A program made the translations under genes and the position numbers. Below are positions 51,437-58,942 of a stretch of 64,000 nt of DNA, in pieces (positions within the stretch are counted from its first letter, which is position 1; each line of letters begins with the position of its first letter). The notes below the pieces were generated by a model that saw only the letters and a list, made by a program, of their open reading frames with translations, had not been told where the DNA came from and made no database searches. This DNA is from Plantactinospora mayteni (GTDB taxonomy: Bacteria > Actinomycetota > Actinomycetes > Mycobacteriales > Micromonosporaceae), in the NCBI RefSeq assembly GCF_016862935.1, contig NZ_BONX01000054.1, forward strand, positions 62,001 through 126,000, given 5' to 3'.

Positions 51437-52471
51437 TCAGTCCGGTGGCGGCAGCTCGCCGGAGCCCCGGGCGATCAGCTCGACCGGGACCGTGACGGTC
51501 TGGACCGGCCGGGCCGGATCGGCCGACCGGGCCACCAGCAGGTCGATCGCGGTACGGCCGATCACCGCGCTGTTCTGCGCCACCACCGTCAGCCCGGGGC
51601 GCAGGATGTCGGCGAGCGGGAAGTCGTCGAAACCGACCAGGGCCACCCGGCCGGCGTCGGCGCCCAGGTGCCGCAGTACCTCGATGGTGGTCTCCGCGTT
51701 GCCGGTGATCAGTGCGGTGGCCGGGGTCGGCCCGCTGAACACGGCGGCCAGCGCGGCGGAGATCCGGCCCGGCGAGACCGCTCCGGGATGGGTCATCCCG
51801 TCCAGCGGTCCGCCGCTGGCCGCGACGCAGGCCCGGAAGGCCGCCGCCCGCTCGCGGCCGGTGAAGATCCGCTCGTCGTCGCCGATGTAGCCGATCCGCT
51901 GGTGCCCGTGCAGGGCGAGTTGCCGGTACGCCATGCCGATCCCGGCGGCGTTGTCGGAGAGTACGGCGTCGGCCTCGACCCCACCCGTCGGCCGGTCGAC
52001 CGCCACCAGCGGCAGCCCGGCGGCCAGTTCGGTCGAGAGGTAGTCGTGGCTCATCCCGATCGGCTCGATCACGATGCCGTCCACCCGGCGCCGGCACATC
52101 GACATCACCGCGGCGCGCTCACGCTGCTCGTCGTCCTCGGTCGACATGGCGAGCACGGCCAGCCCGGCCTCCCGGGCCGCGTTGTCGACCGCGCTGAGCA
52201 CCGGGTGCGCGTCGGCCAGATTGCGTACCGCCGCGCCGACCGTGCCACTGGTGCCCCGGCGCAACTGCTGGGCCCGCTCGTCCGGGGCGTAGCCGAGGGC
52301 GCTGATCGCCGCCTGTACCCGGCTGGCCAACTGCGCGCCCACCGTCGGGTCCTCGTTGACGACCCTGGACACCGTACGGAGCGCGACGCCGGCCTCCCGG
52401 GCCACGTCGAGCATGGTCGGCCGCTTCCGCCGTCCACTCCGGCCGGACGAGGCAGCCACCCGCTCGGTCAT
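51437..52471 (-). CDS. LacI-family transcriptional regulator
   Basis: This 344-residue regulator starts at ATG 52471 with GGAGG 8 nt upstream. The LacI helix-turn-helix is RPTMLDVAREAGVALRTVSR, VVNEDPTVG; the hinge and sugar-binding core follow (AVLAMSTEDDEQRERAAVM, RRVDGIVIEPIG, VALVGFDDFPLADILRPGLT). It is divergent from the sugar importer and is flanked by identical 12-bp palindromes, so it probably represses the importer, the monooxygenase gene and possibly itself. The inducer is unknown. Confidence 0.94.
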   Translation of the reverse strand: MTERVAASSGRSGRRKRPTMLDVAREAGVALRTVSRVVNEDPTVGAQLASRVQAAISALGYAPDERAQQLRRGTSGTVGAAVRNLADAHPVLSAVDNAAREAGLAVLAMSTEDDEQRERAAVMSMCRRRVDGIVIEPIGMSHDYLSTELAAGLPLVAVDRPTGGVEADAVLSDNAAGIGMAYRQLALHGHQRIGYIGDDERIFTGRERAAAFRACVAASGGPLDGMTHPGAVSPGRISAALAAVFSGPTPATALITGNAETTIEVLRHLGADAGRVALVGFDDFPLADILRPGLTVVAQNSAVIGRTAIDLLVARSADPARPVQTVTVPVELIARGSGELPPPD

Positions 52472-52524
52472 CGCCTGATCCTCCCCTCCGGGCGCCACTT
52501 CCGGGCAGCGCCCCGGCAACACCC

Positions 52525-52569
52525 TTGACACCCACCCGAAACTTCCCTAGCTTGCGGGATAACGTTATC
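52525..52569 (+). promoter_or_regulatory. Promoter and LacI operator of the sugar importer operon
   Basis: A canonical -35 TTGACA (52525-52530) and a -10 TAGCTT (52548-52553) are separated by 17 bp. The palindrome GATAACGTTATC (52558-52569) covers the expected transcription start. Repressor binding there would block initiation. The start codon is at 52709, leaving a leader of about 150 nt. Confidence 0.75.
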
Positions 52570-52708
52570 TCACCCTGATCTTCCTGCCTAGTGCGAGCCG
52601 CGACACGCCCGCCGCCCCCGCAAGGCCCGAAGCCAGCGCCGCAGCACGTGTCACCCCAGCGCCACCCACCCCGTACTCCCTGGAAAAGCCCGTCCGTAGG
52701 AGGACCCC

Positions 52709-53986
52709 TTGATACGGAAGCCGCTTCTCGCGGCGTGCGTCGCCGGTCTCCTCGCCCTCACCGCCGCCTGTTCCGGTGGCGGCGGCGCAGGGGGCGAAGG
52801 CGACGAAACCGCCCTGACCTACCTTGTCTTCGAGACTCCGAGCCTCACCGCGAAGTTCTGGGACGACTCGATCGCGGCGGCCCAGGCCGAGGTGCCGGGA
52901 GCGAAGATCAACAAGATCGTCGCGCCGAGCACCGACCGGGACGCGTACGCCAAGCAGCTCCAGCAGTCCGGCCAGTTCCCGGACCTGCTCCAGTCGATCA
53001 CGCCCGCCAACTTCGTCGGCGCCGGCCTGCTCAAGCCGTACGACAAGACCTGGATCGACGCCAACTTCCTGCTGCCGTCGGCCAACACGCTCAAGGGCGA
53101 GGTCTACATCCCGCCGACCAACTCGCAGATCGTGCCGCAGGTCTACTACAACAAGGAACTCTTCACCAAGGCCGGCATCACCGCCCCGCCGAAGAACTGG
53201 GCCGAGTTCCTGGACGCCTGCGCCAAGCTGAAGGCCGCCGGTACCACCCCGATCGAGCTGGGCGGCGCCGACCCGTTCGCCGCCAGCATGCCGCTGGTCG
53301 GCATCATCAGCGCCGACATCCTCGGCAAGAACAGGAACTGGCTCCAGGACCGTCACGCCGACAAGGTGAAGTTCGCCGACGCCGACGTGGTGACCGCGGT
53401 GCGGAAGTACCGGACGCTGGTCGGCAACGGCTATTTCGACAAGGGGGCGCTCGGCGTCAAGTACGCCGACTCGATCACCCGGTTCACCGGCGGCAAGTCC
53501 GCGATGTACCCGATGGGGAGCTGGTTCCTCGGCTCGGTGCCCAGGGAGAACGCCGACAACTTCGGCTCCTTCCCGTGGCCGACCGACGACGGCTCGGTGG
53601 TGGTGCCGTTCGTGGGCGGCGGTTCGATGGCGATCAGCGCCAAGGCCAGGGACACCGCGCTGGCCGAGAAGTTCGGCCAGGCGTGGTCGCTGAACCCGGC
53701 GAACCTGAAGGCGCTGATCGAGACCGACGGCGCGTTCCCGATGATCAAGGGCAAGACGCTCGACGACTACGGCGTCACCGTCACCCAGGTCTTCGAGGAC
53801 TCCTACGCCTACGTGACCGAGCAGAACAACAAGGTCAACGCGATCGGCTGGGCGACCAACGACGACGCGCTGCCACCCGGCCTCAACGACGCCTTCTACT
53901 CGTCCGCGCAGGCCCTCTTCACCAGCGACGACGTCGCCGGGGAGCTGAAGAAGCTCGACGACGCGTGGAAGACCGCCACCCAGTGA
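52709..53986 (+). CDS. Extracellular sugar-binding lipoprotein (CUT1 importer)
   Basis: This 425-residue protein starts at TTG 52709 after TAGGAGGACCCC. It has a lipoprotein signal with lipobox LTAAC and a type 1 solute-binding fold (LTYLVFETPSLTAKFWDD, QVYYNKELFTKAGITAPPKN, WAEFLDACAKLKAAGTTPIE, GKSAMYPMGSWFLGSVP). It binds an oligosaccharide for the two permeases downstream. The stop codon TGA is the first triplet of inverted-repeat element copy D. No ATPase gene is present, as is usual for CUT1 systems sharing a common MsiK-type ATPase. Confidence 0.9.
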   Translation: MIRKPLLAACVAGLLALTAACSGGGGAGGEGDETALTYLVFETPSLTAKFWDDSIAAAQAEVPGAKINKIVAPSTDRDAYAKQLQQSGQFPDLLQSITPANFVGAGLLKPYDKTWIDANFLLPSANTLKGEVYIPPTNSQIVPQVYYNKELFTKAGITAPPKNWAEFLDACAKLKAAGTTPIELGGADPFAASMPLVGIISADILGKNRNWLQDRHADKVKFADADVVTAVRKYRTLVGNGYFDKGALGVKYADSITRFTGGKSAMYPMGSWFLGSVPRENADNFGSFPWPTDDGSVVVPFVGGGSMAISAKARDTALAEKFGQAWSLNPANLKALIETDGAFPMIKGKTLDDYGVTVTQVFEDSYAYVTEQNNKVNAIGWATNDDALPPGLNDAFYSSAQALFTSDDVAGELKKLDDAWKTATQ

Positions 53987-54074
53987 ACCTTCTCAACCTC
54001 CCCGTGCGGTCCGTCGTGGCCGGAGGCGGAAGTCGAGGCGGACGCACCGCGCGGTTCAGGTTGAAGAAGGTTCG
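53984..54074. repeat. 91-bp inverted-repeat element, copy D
   Basis: The left end TGAACCTTCTCAACCT and right end AGGTTGAAGAAGGTTCG are slightly degenerate relative to copies B and C. The interior (CCCCGTGCGGTCCGTCGTGG, then GCACCGCGCGGTTC) aligns with copy B. It separates the binding-protein gene from the permease genes within one operon. Confidence 0.88.
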
Positions 54075-54142
54075 GTAGGAACCGGCAGGTGGCCGGGGAC
54101 GACCAGCGCCCCCGGCCACCCCCGCTGCAAGGAGACGACCAC

Positions 54143-55039
54143 ATGTCCGGCCCCCGCCGACGCCGAAGAGGTACCCCCGACCGCGGCCTCGCCCTGCTCG
54201 CCGCCCTGGCCCTCGGGCTCTACCTCGTGTTCCTGGTGCTGCCACTGCTGCTCAGCCTGCGCAGCAGCTTCACCAACGAGAACCCGCTGCGCGCCACCAA
54301 CGACTTCATCGGACTGCGCAACTACACAGAGATGGCCGGCGACGACCAGCTCCGGGCCAGCCTCAAAGTCACCCTGCTGCTCGCCTTCGGGGTCACCGTG
54401 GCAGCCAACGCGCTCGGGGTCGGGTTCGCGATCCTGCTCAACCGGACCAGCCTGAGCTACCGGGTGATGCGTACCGTCGCGTTCCTGCCGCAGGTGCTCT
54501 CCGGGGTGATCGTCGGATTCGTCTGGCAGACCATCCTGACCCAGAACGGCGTACTCAACACCGCGCTGATGACGGTGGGCATCCTCGACGAGCCCTATCC
54601 CTGGCTGGGCAGCCCGAACGCCGCACTGCTCTGCATCGGCGTCGTCGTCGCCTGGGTGCTCAGTGGGTTCACCACCGTCGTCTACCTGGCCGCGTTGCAG
54701 AGCATCCCGCTCGAACTGCACGACATGGCCTCGCTCGACGGGGTACGCGGCAGCCAGCGGTTCCGGACGGTCACCTGGCCGATGATCGCCCCCGGTACCA
54801 CCATCAGCGTCACCATCTCGCTGATCACCGTACTCAAGCTCTACGACGTGATCGCCGTGCTCACCGCCGGTGGGCCGGCCAACTCGACCCAGTCGACCGC
54901 GCTCTACATCGTCAAGCTCGCGTTCACCAGTGACCGGGTCGGGTACGCCAGCGCCGTCGCGATGCTGCTGCTCGCGCTCTCCGCGCTGGTCGCCCTGACG
55001 GTCACCGGTGCGCTGCGCCGCCGGGAGGTGAGCCTGTGA
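54143..55039 (+). CDS. CUT1 sugar ABC transporter permease 1
   Basis: This 298-residue membrane protein starts at ATG 54143 after AAGGAG. It has six predicted helices (LALLAALALGLYLVFLVLPL; VTLLLAFGVTVAANALGVGF; FLPQVLSGVIVGFVWQTIL; ALLCIGVVVAWVLSGFTTVV) and the EAA-type loop (ELHDMASLDGVRGSQRFRTV). It forms the channel with the permease at 55036. Confidence 0.93.
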   Translation: MSGPRRRRRGTPDRGLALLAALALGLYLVFLVLPLLLSLRSSFTNENPLRATNDFIGLRNYTEMAGDDQLRASLKVTLLLAFGVTVAANALGVGFAILLNRTSLSYRVMRTVAFLPQVLSGVIVGFVWQTILTQNGVLNTALMTVGILDEPYPWLGSPNAALLCIGVVVAWVLSGFTTVVYLAALQSIPLELHDMASLDGVRGSQRFRTVTWPMIAPGTTISVTISLITVLKLYDVIAVLTAGGPANSTQSTALYIVKLAFTSDRVGYASAVAMLLLALSALVALTVTGALRRREVSL

Positions 55040-55968
55040 CCACCGTCGCCCCGTCCGGAGGTACCCGGGAACGGACCCGCCTGGCGTCCGGGATCGGCGC
55101 CGTCCCGCCGGCCCGGACCGGCACCCGGAGCACCGCCCGGCCCCGCCGGTTCGGCGGTCGGCTCCGGGTCCTGGTCGCCGCCGCCGTCACGCTGCTCTTC
55201 GTCGCGCCGATCTATCTGATGCTGGTCAACGCGTTCAAACCGCAGGACGACATCCTGGCCAACCCGATCGCACCGCCGTGGCCGCCGACCCTGGAGAACA
55301 TCACCCAGGCGCTGACCCGGCCGGACAACCTGATCCCGCTCGGGCTGCGCAACTCGCTGATCGTCGCGGTCGTCTCGGTGGCCCTGCTGGTGCCGCTCGG
55401 CTCGGCGTTCAGCTTCTACATCTCCCGCAAGCAGGGCCGGACCAAGGCGGCGATCCTGGTCGCCTTCGCCGCCGGCCTGATGATCCCGCCGCAGGTCACC
55501 CTCCTGCCGACCATCCAGATCCTGACCTGGCTCGGGCTCGACCACAGCTATCCAGGGCTGATCCTGGCCAACCTCGGCGGCGGGTACCTCTCGTTCGCGG
55601 TCTTCGTCTACGTCGGCTTCATGCGCTCGGTGCCGGACGAGATCATCCAGGCGGCCCGGCTCGACGGCGCCAGCGGGCTGCGGGTGTGGTGGCAGATCGT
55701 GATGCCGCTGGTCCGGCCGGCCACCGCCACGGTGGTGATCTTCCTGACGCTCTGGATCTGGAACGACTTCCTCAACCCGCTCTTCATCCTCGGCCCGCTC
55801 CAGGGCCAGACCATCACCACCGGCCTCTACCTCACGATCGGACAGTACTCAGTGGACTATGGCCAGCTCTTCGGCATCATGTTCCTCGCCGGCATCCTGC
55901 CGGTCATCGGTTACCTCACGGTGCAGAAGCAGTTCGTGGCCGGGCTGACCTCGGGCGCCACCAAGTGA
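55036..55968 (+). CDS. CUT1 sugar ABC transporter permease 2
   Basis: This 310-residue membrane protein starts at GTG 55036, overlapping the first permease stop. A 40-residue Arg/Thr-rich cytoplasmic N-terminus precedes six helices (VLVAAAVTLLFVAPIYLMLV; SLIVAVVSVALLVPLGSAF; FVYVGFMRSVPDEIIQAARL with the EAA loop; VVIFLTLWIWNDFLNPLFIL). It ends overlapping the start of the glycosidase gene (GTGA). Confidence 0.93.
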   Translation: MTTVAPSGGTRERTRLASGIGAVPPARTGTRSTARPRRFGGRLRVLVAAAVTLLFVAPIYLMLVNAFKPQDDILANPIAPPWPPTLENITQALTRPDNLIPLGLRNSLIVAVVSVALLVPLGSAFSFYISRKQGRTKAAILVAFAAGLMIPPQVTLLPTIQILTWLGLDHSYPGLILANLGGGYLSFAVFVYVGFMRSVPDEIIQAARLDGASGLRVWWQIVMPLVRPATATVVIFLTLWIWNDFLNPLFILGPLQGQTITTGLYLTIGQYSVDYGQLFGIMFLAGILPVIGYLTVQKQFVAGLTSGATK

Positions 55969-58727
55969 CCGGGATGCCGGCGGGCAGGCCCGAGCTGTCC
56001 GGTGTCCCGGAGCTGGACGATGTGCCGGCCGGGGAGCCCGGGGCCCGGGAGGCCGGAGTTCCCGAGTTGGACGACGTGGCCGGGGCGGAGGTGCCGGCCG
56101 AGGAACTGCACCACCTGCCGTCGCTGCGTAACCAGCGCGGTCAGGCACACGTCAACCACGACCTCACCTCGGTCTCCTGGCTGGCCGCGCCGCCGTTCTC
56201 CGGCGGCTACCACACCGGCGTGCTCCGGGTCGACGGTGTCGCGCCGGGCGCGCAGCGGTTCCGGTGGAAGCCGTGGGGGACCCGGCGGGAACACCGGTCA
56301 CCGCTGGTCTCGGTCGTCACCGACACCAGCCTGGCGTACGACGCCGACCGGCTGCTCTGGCGGATCGAGGTCACCAACGAGCGGGCCGAGCCGGCGACCG
56401 TCGAGCTGACCCAGGACCTCTTCGCGCCGATCGGATACTCCGAGACCGGCTGGGGCTGGCTGCACACGGTGCCGTGGAACGCCGAGGACCAGTACGACTA
56501 CCACGCGCTGGAGCGGATCCGCGAGACCACCCGGGCGGGTGGGGAGGAGGCGGCGTACCTGCTCGGCTCGGGGCCCCGGCGGCTGCGGCTGGGTCGGCCC
56601 CGGCCGCCCGGCATCCAGCGCGACGAGGAGACCGCGCCGATGCTGCTCGAGTTCGAGCTGCCCCGGCACGTCAGCGCCGACACGGTCTATCCGCACACCT
56701 CGGCGGTCCGTGGCACCGTCCGCGAGCTGCGCTGTGCGGGCCCGGCCGAGCGGACCGTCCTCGAACACGTCGGGCCGGTCGGGCTCGCCGACGACGTGGA
56801 GGTGACGCTCGACGCCTTCACCCTCGCCCCCGGGCTCCAGGTCGAGCTGGAGTTCCGGCCGGACGATCCTGGGCACGACGGTGTGTTGCTGACCCACGGC
56901 AACCATCCGGACTCGCTCCAGCTCGGGCTGGCCGGCGGCCGACTCTGGCTCGGCATCTGCGGCGAGCGCGAGTACGCCGACCAGCCGCTGGAAGCCGGCC
57001 GCTGGCACCGGCTCCGGGTACTGCTCGACGCCGACCACGCGATCCTGCACGTCGACGGGGAGGAGGTGGCCCGTACCGGGCACTGGAGTCGGGCGGTCCG
57101 CTGGCGGTCCAGCGTCGAGGACGGGGTACTGGCGATCGCCGACAGCCGGTCATTGGCCCGCGCGGCGTACGCGTTCGGCGTACCCCCGGACGAGCTGGTG
57201 CCGGACGGGGCCGGCGGGCGGGCGACCTGGCGGCTGGCGCTGCGGCCCGGCGAGTCGGTCGTGCTCGGCGTCGCCTGCGGCTACGGCACCGACGCCGCGC
57301 AGGTCGCGGTCGCGGCACGGCGGGCGGCCGGAGCGATCGAGTCCGCCCTGGCCGGCACCGCCGACGCCTGGCGGCGGCTCTGGCGCAGCGCCTTCACCCC
57401 CGGAAACGACGAGTTCAGCGGGCACCTGCCGACCCTGCACACCCCGGACCCGGAGCTGGCCCGCGCCTACTACATGGGCGCGCTGCTGGTGCTCTACCTG
57501 CGCAACGTCCGGGTCGGCCGGACCGGGCGGCCGGTGTTCCTGACCGGCGGTCCACGGCTCGGCGCCAGCACCACCTACTACTGGGACCACACCGAGTGGA
57601 GCCGGATGTACGCGATGCTGGAGCCCGCCGGCCTGCGGGACTGGCTGCTCCAGGCGCTCTCCGGCCGCTACGACGCGTCGTTCGGGTTCGACGTGTGGGG
57701 CGGCGGGCCGCTCGGCAACTACTACGTGTCCAACGACTATTCGCTGTTCCGACTGGTGGAGCACTACGTCGGGGTCACCGGTGACGTGGCGTTCCTGGCC
57801 GAGCCGGCCGGGGACCGGTCGGTGCTCGGGCACGTGGAGCGGCTGGCGTACGGCTTCGCCGGCCGGCGTACCGCCGCCACCGGCGGGATACTCGCCGACT
57901 ACGGGCCGGACGCCTGGGGCGTACTGGAGTGCGTGCCGAACTACGTGCACGCGATGGCCTCGTTCAACGCCGCGTACGTGCACATGCTCCGGTCGTACGC
58001 CGCGTTGCTGCGGTTCCTCGGTCGGGACGGCGAGGCGGCCCGGGCCGAGTCGGAGGCCGGTGACCTGACCGGCGCCGTGCTCGACCTCTATGCCGGCGGT
58101 GGCCGGTGGCAGCTCGCCCGTCCCGGCGGGCGGGAGACCATCGGGCACGTGCTCGATTTCGGGCTGGTCGCCGCGTCCCTCCCCGACGACCTGCCGCCGG
58201 ACCGCCGCGCCGAGATGGTCGCGTTCGTGGTCGACTCGCTGCTCGCCGGCCCGTGGATGCGGGCGCTGGCCGCCGACGACCCGATCGCGCCGTACTCGGA
58301 CCGGCCGGACCACGGGGCAGGCGGCGCGTTCGGCGCCTGGCCCGGCGTCACCGCGTACGGGCTGGCCCGGCTCGGCCGGCCCGACCTCGCGGTCGGCGTA
58401 CTCCGCAGGACTCCCCGAGCCGCCTCCGGCGCGCTCTGGGGACAGGCGATGGAGATCGTCACCGACGGCGTTTCGGCGGACGCCGACCCGGTGGTACGCG
58501 TCGCGGGTCGCGGCGTCGCCAACCGGGACTCCATCGCCGGGGCCGCCACCACCGAGGCGGTCATCGCCGGCCTCTTCGGCGTGGAGCCCGGCTACACCTC
58601 GCTCAGTTCCACCGTCCCCCGTCCCGCCACGGTCACCGTCCCCGATCCGGGGATCGGTGTGCTGGCCAACCTGAACCTCCGGCCGGCCCCCGAACCACTG
58701 CCCGCCCCCGCGGCAGCCGCTCGCTGA
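55965..58727 (+). CDS. Cytoplasmic (alpha/alpha)6-barrel glycoside hydrolase with LamG-like domain
   Basis: This protein of up to 920 residues has no signal peptide. GTG 55965 overlaps the permease stop; ATG 55974 is also possible. The first 50 residues are acidic low-complexity sequence containing GVPELDDV twice. An N-terminal beta-domain (about 60-270) is followed by a LamG/concanavalin-like domain (about 285-400; LQVELEFRPDDPGHDGVLL, LHVDGEEVARTG) and a six-hairpin barrel (about 460-900; TTYYWDHTEWSRMYAMLEP, GFDVWGGGPLGNYYVSNDYS, DYGPDAWGVLECVPNYVHAM). Acidic residues suit a glycosidase but I cannot assign a GH family. It probably degrades the oligosaccharide brought in by the importer. 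Confidence 0.8.
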   Translation: MTGMPAGRPELSGVPELDDVPAGEPGAREAGVPELDDVAGAEVPAEELHHLPSLRNQRGQAHVNHDLTSVSWLAAPPFSGGYHTGVLRVDGVAPGAQRFRWKPWGTRREHRSPLVSVVTDTSLAYDADRLLWRIEVTNERAEPATVELTQDLFAPIGYSETGWGWLHTVPWNAEDQYDYHALERIRETTRAGGEEAAYLLGSGPRRLRLGRPRPPGIQRDEETAPMLLEFELPRHVSADTVYPHTSAVRGTVRELRCAGPAERTVLEHVGPVGLADDVEVTLDAFTLAPGLQVELEFRPDDPGHDGVLLTHGNHPDSLQLGLAGGRLWLGICGEREYADQPLEAGRWHRLRVLLDADHAILHVDGEEVARTGHWSRAVRWRSSVEDGVLAIADSRSLARAAYAFGVPPDELVPDGAGGRATWRLALRPGESVVLGVACGYGTDAAQVAVAARRAAGAIESALAGTADAWRRLWRSAFTPGNDEFSGHLPTLHTPDPELARAYYMGALLVLYLRNVRVGRTGRPVFLTGGPRLGASTTYYWDHTEWSRMYAMLEPAGLRDWLLQALSGRYDASFGFDVWGGGPLGNYYVSNDYSLFRLVEHYVGVTGDVAFLAEPAGDRSVLGHVERLAYGFAGRRTAATGGILADYGPDAWGVLECVPNYVHAMASFNAAYVHMLRSYAALLRFLGRDGEAARAESEAGDLTGAVLDLYAGGGRWQLARPGGRETIGHVLDFGLVAASLPDDLPPDRRAEMVAFVVDSLLAGPWMRALAADDPIAPYSDRPDHGAGGAFGAWPGVTAYGLARLGRPDLAVGVLRRTPRAASGALWGQAMEIVTDGVSADADPVVRVAGRGVANRDSIAGAATTEAVIAGLFGVEPGYTSLSSTVPRPATVTVPDPGIGVLANLNLRPAPEPLPAPAAAAR

Positions 58728-58748
58728 CCGCGGGCGGCGCCCGTCGAA

Positions 58749-58889
58749 CGCAGGTGCTGCCCGCGCAACGCGGGTGCCGCCGACGCGACGCGGGTGCTGC
58801 CCGCACAAGGCGCGTGGTGTCCACGCAACGCAGGTGATGCCCGCGTAAACGCGGCTGCTGCCCGCGTAACGCGGCTGCTGCCCGCTGGA
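58749..58889. repeat. Degenerate 20-bp tandem repeats (seven units)
   Basis: Seven units of 18-22 bp follow the pattern CGCGGGTGCTGCCCGCGTAA, each containing a GCGGG..CCCGC dyad. They fill the gap between two plus-strand glycosidase genes. Units 6 and 7 are nearly identical and the middle units are divergent. Confidence 0.88.
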
Positions 58890-58942
58890 TGCGGGCGCCC
58901 GGATCGACCGGCGGTGATCCCGCCGTACCAGGAAGGACCACC

